Shown here: piece by piece, positions 26,514-34,803 of the stretch
How the letters are laid out: the number at the start of each line of letters is the position of its first letter
How positions within the stretch are numbered: position 1 is the first letter of the stretch
Source of the DNA: Thiodiazotropha sp037384425
Lineage (GTDB): Bacteria > Pseudomonadota > Gammaproteobacteria > Chromatiales > Chromatiaceae
Assembly: GCA_037384425.1 (NCBI GenBank)
Contig: JARROA010000002.1
Location: forward strand, 1-64,000
Direction of reading: 5' to 3'
DNA length: 64,000 nt
The notes under the pieces: generated by a model
Told to the model about the DNA's origin: nothing
What the model saw: only the letters and a program-made list of their open reading frames with translations
Databases searched by the model: none
Made by a program: the position numbers and the translations under genes

Positions 26514-26879
26514 TCAGTCGCCACCACCGCCCGCGTCTCCGCCTCCGTCTCCTCCGAAATCACCGAAGTCGCCGCCATCACCGTAACCGCTGCCGCCTGT
26601 CAAGGTGCCCAATCCCGACCAGAGCAGGAACAGGAGGCAGCAGAGCGCGAAGAGAAACGGCATCAGTCCGCCGCGTATCAGCGACTGGCTGCCGAGATCC
26701 ATGAGGTGGTAGCAGAGCGCGGCCCCGCTCAGGGCGAGAAAGGCCCTGTACCAGAACAGGTAGAGCAGGCTGGCGATGACCACACCGGGCAGCACCAGAC
26801 TGTAAAAAAGCTGTTCCGACTCCAGATCGCTGTAGACCAGGCCGATGCCGAGAAGCACGAAAGCGGTGAATTTATCCAT
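26514..26879 (-). CDS. Small membrane protein with Gly/Asp-rich tail
   Basis: A 121-residue protein with about four membrane helices in the first 95 residues (FTAFVLLGIGLVY, LPGVVIASLLYLFWY, ALSGAALCYHLM, LFALCCLLFLLW). The tail is almost only Gly, Asp and Phe (GSGYGDGGDFGDFGG). Similar Gly/Asp tails occur on assorted bacterial membrane proteins without known function. The 5' flank (26880-27085) carries REP-like repeats. Confidence 0.65.
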   Translation of the reverse strand: MDKFTAFVLLGIGLVYSDLESEQLFYSLVLPGVVIASLLYLFWYRAFLALSGAALCYHLMDLGSQSLIRGGLMPFLFALCCLLFLLWSGLGTLTGGSGYGDGGDFGDFGGDGGGDAGGGGD

Positions 26880-26972
26880 GCCCTTTGCTGCGGCGGGATT
26901 TGTTCAACCTTGAGCGAGCGTTTTACCGTTATCGGCTCTGCGAGGAAGGATAGCCGGGATAGCGATCAGCCT

Positions 26973-27055
26973 GTAGCCCGGATGGAGCAAAGCGGAATCC
27001 GGGGTGGGGTAGTCTGTGTTGTTACCCTGGATTCCGCTTCGCTCCATCCAGGCTA
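26973..27055. repeat. REP-like inverted pair, second copy
   Basis: GTAGCCCGGATGGAGCAAAG begins the first unit (26973-27004) and the inverted unit (27024-27055) ends CATCCAGGCTAC. Same family and layout as 17207-17284. Confidence 0.8.
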
Positions 27056-27085
27056 CCCCTTCTCTGCGCAATGAGTTATGCAACG

Positions 27086-27517
27086 CTAACACTGCTCCCA
27101 GGGCAGGCCGTGAAAACGCCAGCCGCCCAGCGTGCTGCGCTGGTGATTTTCGTCCAGCTCGCCTTCGAACCCCTCGTCGACATGGTAGACGCGCACGAAG
27201 CCGGCATCCAACAGCGCCTTGCCGGCCTCCAGGGAGCGCTTACCGCTGCGGCAGATCAGGATCACCGGTGCGCAGCCCTCATCGATGGTGCAGACGGTGC
27301 CGCCCAGCAGCAGCTTACGGATATCGGTGACGAAATGGGGATTCACCGTCCAGTCCGGTTCATCGATCCATGGGATGTGCACGGCACCCTTGGGATGACC
27401 GACGAAGAGGAATTCCATGCTCGAACGGATATCGACCAGAACGGCGCGCGGATCGTCTTCTATCATTTTTTCGGCCTGTTGCGGGGTCAGACTGTGTGGC
27501 TCATGGGCGTCGCTCAT
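27086..27517 (-). CDS. Rhodanese-domain sulfurtransferase
   Basis: A 143-residue single-domain rhodanese. The active-site loop reads ILICRSGKRS with the persulfide-carrying cysteine, and VLVDIRSSMEFLFVGHPKGAVHIPW is the conserved first half. The ATG at 27517 (MSDAHEPHSLTPQ) is preferred; an upstream in-frame ATG extends into intergenic DNA. In a sulfur oxidiser it may carry sulfane sulfur, but the sequence does not identify a partner. Confidence 0.88.
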   Translation of the reverse strand: MSDAHEPHSLTPQQAEKMIEDDPRAVLVDIRSSMEFLFVGHPKGAVHIPWIDEPDWTVNPHFVTDIRKLLLGGTVCTIDEGCAPVILICRSGKRSLEAGKALLDAGFVRVYHVDEGFEGELDENHQRSTLGGWRFHGLPWEQC

Positions 27518-27800
27518 AGTTTTGGTCTCGGCAGTTTCAAGGTGATTGTTTTCATGGTAGATGGTCGAACGATTAATACAAAGAAATTGTGATTCAGGCA
27601 AACGAGAAAAAATAATAAGGCAGCATAAACCGAGATAAGAAGATTCAGCCTCCACGCACCGGTGTCCTCACTGACCCGAACCCTGACAAAGCCCCATCCA
27701 GAGCCCCGCAGAGGACTGACCCGGTGATGGCGCACAGTTACGTTCCGGAATAAGGCGATGCCGGCTTAATATGCTTGAGAAGAGTCTGTAGAATCACGCC

Positions 27801-28688
27801 ATGTTGATTCGTTCCTTCATCGCTCTGTGGCAACGCCTGGGATTTCTGCCCCTGTCCTGGTTGCATGCCGTGGGACGACTCATCGGTCTTCTCTATTGGT
27901 TGCTGCCCAACCGGGAGCGGCGCACGGCGCGCATCAACCTGGCACTCTGTTTTCCGGAGCTTGGCGAGTCTGAGCGTGAGGCGTTGTGTCGACGTACCTT
28001 GCAGGAGATGGGTTGTAGTCTGATGGAACTCTCTGCGATCTGGTTCCAGCCGGTGGAGAAGGTCAGCGGCCTGGTCCGGCAGGTAAGCGGTGAGGCGCAC
28101 CTGCAACGGCCCCCGGGACAGGGGCTGATCCTGTTGCTGCCACACCTTGGATGCTGGGAGATCATCGGTGTGGTATTGCCGGCCAGCGAGCGGGTCACCT
28201 CGCTCTACCGCCCCCCAAGGAAGCCTCAGCTGGATACGCTGATCAAACAGGCCCGCGAGCGCAGCGGCTCGACCCTGGTACCGACCGACACTCAGGGGGT
28301 CAAGCGGATCTATCAGGCCTTGCAGCAGGGAGGCACCACCTGCATTCTGCCCGACCAGCAACCGAAATCGAGCCGCGCTGCGGTGTTCGCTCCTTTCTTC
28401 GGACAGCCGGCATTGACCATGCTGTTGATCAACCGCTTGGCGAAGAAGACCGGGGCCAAGATCGTGATCGGTTACGCACAGCGTCTTCCCGCGGGCGATG
28501 GCTATCACATCCACTACCAGGCGGCGCCGGCAGGCCTCGACGATTCAGACCCTCAAAGGGCGGCGGAGGCCTTGAACCGGGGCCTGGAGTCGGTGATCCG
28601 AGAGTGCCCCGAGCAGTATCAGTGGTCCTACAAAAGGTTCCGTACGCAACCCGACGAGGCCGCTTCGCCCTATCGGTCCGAATCCTGA
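27801..28688 (+). CDS. Lipid A acyltransferase (LpxL/LpxM family)
   Basis: A 295-residue inner-membrane acyltransferase that adds secondary acyl chains to lipid A. The HX4E catalytic motif is LPHLGCWEI (His115, Glu120), and an N-terminal hydrophobic segment (LPLSWLHAVGRLIGLLYWLL) anchors it. YQWSYKRFRTQP is the typical C-terminal signature. Which acyl position it serves cannot be told. Confidence 0.9.
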   Translation: MLIRSFIALWQRLGFLPLSWLHAVGRLIGLLYWLLPNRERRTARINLALCFPELGESEREALCRRTLQEMGCSLMELSAIWFQPVEKVSGLVRQVSGEAHLQRPPGQGLILLLPHLGCWEIIGVVLPASERVTSLYRPPRKPQLDTLIKQARERSGSTLVPTDTQGVKRIYQALQQGGTTCILPDQQPKSSRAAVFAPFFGQPALTMLLINRLAKKTGAKIVIGYAQRLPAGDGYHIHYQAAPAGLDDSDPQRAAEALNRGLESVIRECPEQYQWSYKRFRTQPDEAASPYRSES

Positions 28689-28760
28689 ACCAGCGACCGC
28701 TCAAGGGCGGAATTAAAGTGCTAAACCTCCTCGCCGCTAAAGGTTTATGAAGCTATTTTC

Positions 28761-30656
28761 ATGATACGCCTCTCATTGGCTGGGAACGGTTTGAGGATGT
28801 TCAAAGGGTATTTCGCGGTTAGGCTCCTGCTGACGGCGTTGCTGTTGCTCGGCACGTCATTGCTGCAGGCGCAGGAAGAGCTGGCCGACGTCCGTATCCT
28901 GATCGATGTCTCCGGCAGCATGAAGCAGAACGATCCGAAGAATCTCCGGCGTCCCGCGCTCCGGTTGCTGGTCGGTCTGTTGCCGGCGGAAACCCGTGCC
29001 GGGGTCTGGACCTTCGGCCGCTATGTCAACATGCAGATACCGCTCGGACAGGTCGACGCGGCCTGGAAAGCGAAGGCGCGAAAAAGCTCCGAATCAATAG
29101 GTTCTCCCGGCCAGTTCACCAACATCGAAGACGCCCTGGCCCGTGCCACAGCAGATTGGGAAGCCCCCGCCCCAGCTTATCGCCGCAGCGTCATTCTGCT
29201 GACCGACGGTATGGTCGATATCTCCAAGGACAGCGCCAAAAACGAGGCGTCCCGGGGACGTATCCTGCAGCAGAACTTACCGCGGCTGAAAGCGCTTGAC
29301 ACCAGGGTCTACACCATCGCGCTGTCAAAGAACGCGGATCACCAACTGATGCGTGAACTGGCCGAGAACACCGGTGGCTGGTACGAGCAGGTGGAGAATG
29401 CGGATCAGCTGCAGCGGGTCTTTCTGCGCATCTTCGAAAAGGTCGGCAAGCCGGACACCGTGCCGCTGAAGGACAACAAATTCAGCATCGACGACAGTAT
29501 CACCGAAGCCACGGTCCTGGTTTTCCATAAACCCGATGCACAGCCGACCGAGGTGGTGCCCCCGAGCGGCAAGGCCTTTGGGGCCGAGAGCAAGCCGGCG
29601 AACGTGGAGTGGCATCGTGATCAGGGTTACGACATGCTGACCATCGCCGACCCCGAGTCCGGCGAGTGGAAGATACGTGCCGAGCTCGATCCTGAAAACC
29701 GGGTCATGGTGGTGACCGATCTGAAGATGCGCACCAGCGACCTGCCCAATCGGTTGATGCTCGGGCAGACCCTCCCCTTTGAGGTGAGCTTCACCGATCA
29801 CGGCAAGCTGATCACCAAGCAGGCCTTCCTGCAGGTGGTGGAAGTGGTCTCCCGACAGCAGGATGTCGACGGCGAGCAAGAGCCCAAGCCCCTACTGGAT
29901 GACGGCGGCAGCGAGGATGAGGCGGCGGGCGACGGTCGCTTCTCCATGCGGTTCGGCGGCGAGTCGCTCCACAGCGGCCGCGGCGAGCTGGTTATCGATG
30001 CCGAAGGCCGCACCTTCGTGCGTGAAAAACGCATGACCTTCGAGGTGGTTCCGCCGGTCAGCCTGCAATTGACCCCGGACGACTCGGGTCGCCATCTGCG
30101 GCTCGAAGCCGGAGCCGATGGCGAGTTGATCGATCCGCTCAGCCTGCAGGCCAGGATCTGGCTGCAGGACGAGGCGGGCCAACGTGAGGCCGTTGCGCTC
30201 GAGGGCGCTGAGGGTATCTACAGCGGAGCCATCGATCTGATGACCTTTTCCGGACCGCGCCAGGTGGTGATCGAAGCCGATGCCAAGGCGCTGAACGGTG
30301 AGCCTATCCGCTATTCCGAGGCGCCTGCCGAGGTGGAAGGTCTGGGGGCCCCACCGCCGCCTCCGGAGCCGGTGGCGGCTCCCGAACCACCGCCAGAGCC
30401 CGAGCCGGCCCCGCCGCCGCCTCCGGAGCCGGTGGTTGAGGAGAGTGGCTGGGCAGGCGCCGCCATCTGGTTCGGTGTCATCAACCTCATCGTACTGGCG
30501 GCCGGTGGCGGGCTTTTCTGGTGGCTGCGTCGGCGCAGCCAGCGCAATATGGTTCAACTGGTCGATGAGGATGAGGACGATGATGAGGCGGGTCCAGCAT
30601 CCGAGGAGACCGCAACCGCAACCGAAGCCGTGGAGGCCGAGGAGAAGCCGGCATGA
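28761..30656 (+). CDS. VWA-domain envelope protein with C-terminal membrane anchor
   Basis: A 631-residue protein. A signal peptide (ends LLQAQ) is followed by a von Willebrand A domain at about 43-230 whose MIDAS motif is DVSGSMKQN with LLTDGMVD later. Beta-rich domains follow, then a Pro/Glu/Ala linker (about 530-565) and one helix (IWFGVINLIVLAAGGGLFWW) before an acidic cytoplasmic tail. An alternative ATG at 28797 gives a cleaner signal peptide. The next gene overlaps by ATGA, so the two products likely work together. Function unknown. Confidence 0.8.
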   Translation: MIRLSLAGNGLRMFKGYFAVRLLLTALLLLGTSLLQAQEELADVRILIDVSGSMKQNDPKNLRRPALRLLVGLLPAETRAGVWTFGRYVNMQIPLGQVDAAWKAKARKSSESIGSPGQFTNIEDALARATADWEAPAPAYRRSVILLTDGMVDISKDSAKNEASRGRILQQNLPRLKALDTRVYTIALSKNADHQLMRELAENTGGWYEQVENADQLQRVFLRIFEKVGKPDTVPLKDNKFSIDDSITEATVLVFHKPDAQPTEVVPPSGKAFGAESKPANVEWHRDQGYDMLTIADPESGEWKIRAELDPENRVMVVTDLKMRTSDLPNRLMLGQTLPFEVSFTDHGKLITKQAFLQVVEVVSRQQDVDGEQEPKPLLDDGGSEDEAAGDGRFSMRFGGESLHSGRGELVIDAEGRTFVREKRMTFEVVPPVSLQLTPDDSGRHLRLEAGADGELIDPLSLQARIWLQDEAGQREAVALEGAEGIYSGAIDLMTFSGPRQVVIEADAKALNGEPIRYSEAPAEVEGLGAPPPPPEPVAAPEPPPEPEPAPPPPPEPVVEESGWAGAAIWFGVINLIVLAAGGGLFWWLRRRSQRNMVQLVDEDEDDDEAGPASEETATATEAVEAEEKPA

Positions 30657-31690
30657 TCGAACTGAGCCAGTTGAGTGTCCTCATCATGATCGAGGTGATG
30701 CTCGGTCTGGCCGTCCTCTGTGGTGTGCTGGGCTATTTCACCATCGCGCGCAAGGAGCGTATCCGCAAGGCGGCTCATCATCTGGCGGAACGGGTGCAGA
30801 ACGACAATCCACCACGCAGCGAACGGCTGAAGACGCTGCTCGGTGAACAGTACGGGCTGACGGGTAACGAGCTGGAACAGGCACTGCACAACATCACTCA
30901 GGCGGAGATGCAGCTGTTTCAGAATCTCATCAACGGCTATATGAAGGACGATCAGGTCCACCTCCAGCAGGTCGACGTGGATGAGGAGAATCTGGTGCTC
31001 GCCTATCAGGGTTTGAAGCCGGTGCAGCAGGTCGCCGCGGCTCCGCCGACAGCTTCGGACGCGGGCGGAGACGAAGAGGAGTTACAGCAGCTGCGGGACG
31101 AGAATAAACGTCTTTCCGACGAGCTGCGTGTGACCATGGATACGATGGGGCGGATGCTCAACGAGTACTCATCGATGTTTTCCGGCGGCGTCGATAAGCC
31201 ACTGACCCGGTCGGCTGCCGAGTCGGCAGAGGAGCCTGTGGGCGAAGGTGAGGAGCCTGAACTGGCGGCGGAAGCGCAGTCCGATGAGGACGGGAACGAT
31301 ACGGAAATACCTGAACTTGCGGCGGAAGAGGTGGCTGCCGAGTCTCTGGCGGACGATCCTGACCAACTGCTCGACAATGCAGCGGAGGCGAGCAGCACCC
31401 TGGATGAGGAAGTTTCTGAAATCATCGACGAAGTCATGGAAATTGCTGACGAGATGACTCAGCATGATGAAGAGCGTACGGAACCGGAAACACCCTCCGC
31501 CGATTCAGCGGAATCTCTGCTGGACGAGCTTGAGCAGGTGGATATCGAGCTGCCCGAATCAGCACCACCCGCACACAACGAGGAGCGTGCGGAAGTCGAG
31601 TCTGAACCCGAACCCGGTTCGCTGGAGGAAGAGTGGGCGAAACTCCTCGAAGAGGATGCCGCCGGCAAAGAGAAGCCTGAATCGAAGTGA
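30653..31690 (+). CDS. Acidic membrane-anchored coiled-coil protein
   Basis: A 345-residue protein with one N-terminal helix (VLIMIEVMLGLAVLCGVLGY), a predicted coiled coil near 130-175 (ELQQLRDENKRLSDELR) and a long Glu/Asp/Ala-rich tail after about residue 190. The ATG overlaps the stop of the VWA gene. I do not recognise a family. Its cytoplasmic acidic tail and the VWA partner's periplasmic domain suggest a transmembrane complex. Confidence 0.7.
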   Translation: MIELSQLSVLIMIEVMLGLAVLCGVLGYFTIARKERIRKAAHHLAERVQNDNPPRSERLKTLLGEQYGLTGNELEQALHNITQAEMQLFQNLINGYMKDDQVHLQQVDVDEENLVLAYQGLKPVQQVAAAPPTASDAGGDEEELQQLRDENKRLSDELRVTMDTMGRMLNEYSSMFSGGVDKPLTRSAAESAEEPVGEGEEPELAAEAQSDEDGNDTEIPELAAEEVAAESLADDPDQLLDNAAEASSTLDEEVSEIIDEVMEIADEMTQHDEERTEPETPSADSAESLLDELEQVDIELPESAPPAHNEERAEVESEPEPGSLEEEWAKLLEEDAAGKEKPESK

Positions 31691-31808
31691 CCATGTTAAC
31701 CGTATCGCCTCCGTGTGGTTCGCAGCAACAGCGTGAGGCCCCGCTACAATCCTTTGTTACCGCTATCAGCTGCGGTTTGCTGTTTCCCGTTATACAGCCG
31801 GCCGAGTC

Positions 31809-33284
31809 GTGAATCCCCTGAAGGTCCTCTGTCTGCATCTCAGCCGGATGGGGTGGCATACCCTTATCGCGTTGTTCCTGCTGCTGTGCTGCTCTGCACT
31901 TCAGGCCAAGGAGGTGAATCCTTCGGTGCTGCCGCTGGCAGGTGAGAACGCTGCGGACAAGCCCAGCCTGAGCGGTGAGGAACGGGAATTTCTGCAACGC
32001 AAAGGGCGGATGACCATGTGTGTCGATCCCGACTGGCTGCCGTTGGAGAAGATCGAGGGGGGCGTCCATGTCGGCATTGCTGCGGAATACATGGCGCTGA
32101 TGGAGAAGTATCTCGGGATTCCCATCGAGCTGGTTGCGACAACCACATGGACCCAAAGCATGAAACTGGCCAAGGCGCGTCAGTGCGACATATTCTCACT
32201 CGTCATGCCGACCCCCGAGCGGCTCGAATACATGGCCTTCACCAAACCCTATCTGCACTTTCCGCTGGTGCTGGCGACCCGTGACCGGGAACCGTTCGTG
32301 GCCAACATCACCTTGCTGACCGACAAGCGACTGGGCGTGGTTCGCGGCTATGCTTTCGGCGAACTGCTGCGCAGCAAATATCCCCAGCTTCAGATCGTTG
32401 ACGTCGATTCGGTGGTAGACGGACTTGATCAGGTGGAACACGGTGAAATTTACGGCTTCATCGGTAACCTCGCTACCGTGGGGTATGAGCTGCAGAAGAG
32501 CTATCCCGAACTCAAGATCGCAGGTAAATTCGATGAGACCTGGGAACTGGGTGTGGGCGTACGTAACGATGAGCCACTGCTGTTTTCCTCTTTCGAAAAG
32601 GCGGTGGCGTCGATCACTGAACGGCAGGGGCAGGATATTCTTGGCCGCTGGATCTCGGTCAAGTATGAAGAGGCGATGGACCTGGCCTCCATCTGGCAGG
32701 CGCTGGTCTTCATCGGTCTGCTGCTGGTGTTTCTGCTCTACCGCCAACGCATGCTGCAGCGTCACAATCGAGTACTGCTCGAGCTGACCCGTACCGATGC
32801 CCTGACAGGCGTCGGTAGCCGACACTATCTCGATCAGGAATTGATGCGTCTGCTGGATCACTATCAGCGCTATGGGGAGCGCTTCAGCATCATGGTCATC
32901 GACCTGGACTACTTCAAAGAGGTCAACGACCGTTTCGGTCATCCCACCGGTGACCGTGTGCTGATCGAATTTGTCGGCCAGGTGCGTCAGCATCTGCGCA
33001 AGACCGACATCTTCGGCCGTTGGGGTGGCGAGGAGTTTCTCATCATCTGTCCCAATACCGGTCTGCAACAGGTGGAAGTCTTGGCGGAGCGTATCCGTCA
33101 GGCCATTTCGGCCCACACCTTCGAGGAGACGGGGCGACAGACGGTGAGCATCGGCCTGGCCGTGTGTGAAGACGATGGGATCACACCGGCACGCCTGGTG
33201 GCCTTGGCCGACAAGGCGCTCTATGCGGCCAAAGCCGCCGGACGCAATCGGGTGGCGGGTGGGCCCACTGAAGCGGTGGCCTGA
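31809..33284 (+). CDS. Diguanylate cyclase with periplasmic solute-binding sensor
   Basis: A 491-residue membrane protein making cyclic di-GMP. A signal-anchor is followed by a type 3 solute-binding (amino-acid-binding-like) sensor domain at about 60-285, one helix near 290-312, and a GGDEF domain at about 325-488. The active site is GGEEF (406-410) and an inhibitory RxxD site (RKTD) precedes it by the usual five residues, so it is predicted active and product-inhibited. The start is GTG (31809); an ATG at 31848 is possible. Confidence 0.92.
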   Translation: MNPLKVLCLHLSRMGWHTLIALFLLLCCSALQAKEVNPSVLPLAGENAADKPSLSGEEREFLQRKGRMTMCVDPDWLPLEKIEGGVHVGIAAEYMALMEKYLGIPIELVATTTWTQSMKLAKARQCDIFSLVMPTPERLEYMAFTKPYLHFPLVLATRDREPFVANITLLTDKRLGVVRGYAFGELLRSKYPQLQIVDVDSVVDGLDQVEHGEIYGFIGNLATVGYELQKSYPELKIAGKFDETWELGVGVRNDEPLLFSSFEKAVASITERQGQDILGRWISVKYEEAMDLASIWQALVFIGLLLVFLLYRQRMLQRHNRVLLELTRTDALTGVGSRHYLDQELMRLLDHYQRYGERFSIMVIDLDYFKEVNDRFGHPTGDRVLIEFVGQVRQHLRKTDIFGRWGGEEFLIICPNTGLQQVEVLAERIRQAISAHTFEETGRQTVSIGLAVCEDDGITPARLVALADKALYAAKAAGRNRVAGGPTEAVA

Positions 33285-33329
33285 GGTTGGCGCTGTGTTG
33301 ATCTGATTATCTGCAAACCGGATGGGGCG

Positions 33330-33354
33330 AAAAAAAGGGCGCTGGATAGCGCCC
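33330..33354 (-). terminator. Terminator of soxYZ
   Basis: On the minus strand a GGGCGCTATCCAGCGCCC hairpin is followed by seven T. It lies about 69 nt past the soxZ stop. Confidence 0.85.
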
Positions 33355-33422
33355 TCGGTTCAGTGTTTCGATCGGCTGTCCGCTTGCTTCAGGCGAGGCC
33401 TGAGCCGACGATCGAACAGTGA

Positions 33423-33737
33423 TTATTTGATCTGGGCAGACTTGCTGTCGCTTTCGCCCTGGTTATCGACCCATGACAGCTCCAGCTCATCGCCCTTGGC
33501 CGCTCCGGTGAACTTGAAAGAGATATAAGGGTTCTTGGAGACGCCGCCGCTCCACTCAGCGGTCATCACCGTGTTGCCTTTGTGCTTGCACACCACTTCC
33601 TGGATGAAATGGGCGGGAATCATCTTGCCGGTTTTTTTATCCTTGCGGGCACCGGTCTCCATGGGATGCGTAATGAGTGCCTTGACGGTGGTTTCCCCAC
33701 CTTTCTCTTTGGCGCGGATCTTGATCGTGTTAGCCAT
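33423..33737 (-). CDS. soxZ: Sulfur-oxidation carrier subunit SoxZ
   Basis: The 104-residue beta-sandwich partner of SoxY in the thiosulfate-oxidising Sox pathway. Diagnostic segments are IRAKEKGGETTVKALITHPM and FKFTGAAKGDELELSWVDN. It lacks a signal peptide, as SoxZ normally does, and is exported with SoxY. It lies 53 nt downstream of soxY and the pair ends at the terminator at 33330. No soxXA, soxB or soxCD lies in the window, the dispersed layout seen in globule-forming sulfur oxidisers. Confidence 0.95.
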   Translation of the reverse strand: MANTIKIRAKEKGGETTVKALITHPMETGARKDKKTGKMIPAHFIQEVVCKHKGNTVMTAEWSGGVSKNPYISFKFTGAAKGDELELSWVDNQGESDSKSAQIK

Positions 33738-33790
33738 AGTGTTTACCTCGTGAATCTTGATGACGTGGGGGTGCTATCCGTTGTAACGGA

Positions 33791-34267
33791 TCAACCGCCA
33801 CAACCGCCGATAGTGACCTTGACCTCTTTCTTGGCGCTGTAGAGCTTGCCGCCGGCCTTGACGACGGCAACCACGTCACCGGTCTTACCCATCTTGATAC
33901 GGGTGGAAGCGAAGCCGGCTGCTCCTGTGCCGAGGATGAAACTGGCGACCAGGGGCGAGGGGTTGTTGGAAGCGATGATGGAGATCGACTCCGCATCGGC
34001 GATCGAGGTACTGACGGTGACAGGCACCACGGCGCCGTTCTCGGCGATGTCCGGGGCCTTGACGTCGATGTCGCCCGATTCCGTCAGGTCGGAGCTGCCC
34101 AGCAGCGCGTCAAGTGCATTGGGCATCTCCTTGGCTTCGAAAGCGGCCTTGTTCCAGGCGGCAAGAATCTGCTGGGGCGCCAGCATGCCTGCACCGGCAG
34201 CAATACCGACCGCGCTGGCGGCGAGTGACCTCTTGAGGAAGATCCTGCGTTTCATTTCAGTGCTCAT
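33791..34267 (-). CDS. soxY: Sulfur-oxidation carrier protein SoxY
   Basis: The 158-residue carrier that holds sulfur intermediates on its C-terminal cysteine. The protein ends VTIGGCGG, the GGCGG carrier arm. The N-terminus has a Tat signal (RRIFLKRSLAASAVG), fitting export of a preassembled SoxYZ. The ATG at 34267 has GGAG about 8 nt upstream; a later ATG (MKRR) is possible. Confidence 0.96.
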   Translation of the reverse strand: MSTEMKRRIFLKRSLAASAVGIAAGAGMLAPQQILAAWNKAAFEAKEMPNALDALLGSSDLTESGDIDVKAPDIAENGAVVPVTVSTSIADAESISIIASNNPSPLVASFILGTGAAGFASTRIKMGKTGDVVAVVKAGGKLYSAKKEVKVTIGGCGG

Positions 34268-34803
34268 TCATTCTCTCCAGACTGAGAAGGTGTATTGTAA
34301 GTTGAGTGTTGCCAATGAAACTGAGCCGGTTGGTCAATTCCATCCTCCCGCTATCGAAATGCGGACATGCCGGCCGATGGCAGTGGCAGTCAGCACAAAA
34401 TAGTCAGGGTAGCGTGCAAGTTTATTGTTGGGGTCGCTGGTTAATCGGCAGCGAGTCCTCTCTCGGCCGCTGATGTCAGCAGCGATGCGAGTTAGAACAC
34501 GGATCCACCGAAAAAGTTGCGGCCGCCTTGGCCAATCCTCCTGGACTCTGATTATTCTCTAGTGCAGCAGCTTGTTTCCCTGTTGTCTCTCTTCGTCCGT
34601 CTCTGCACGCTTTATATACCTAAACAGGTAGCAGTAAGAATACCGAAACAGACGCCGATGGCAAGTAAAAAATGTTCTATTTATTAGTAATTTGTGATTT
34701 ATCAACTAGCCATCAATACCCCTCCATTGGGTAAGTGATGTAGTGTATTGGGGTTTACCGGAACGTGGTCAGGGCGATTTTCAGACCGCTTGTGACTATC
34801 GTT
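34268..34803. other. Long non-coding stretch between soxY and bepA
   Basis: About 536 bp between the soxY start and the bepA stop. Both genes are on the minus strand, so this must hold the soxY promoter, but I see no clear -35/-10 pair or activator palindrome. It includes an AT-rich patch (34600-34720). No frame looks coding. Confidence 0.5.
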
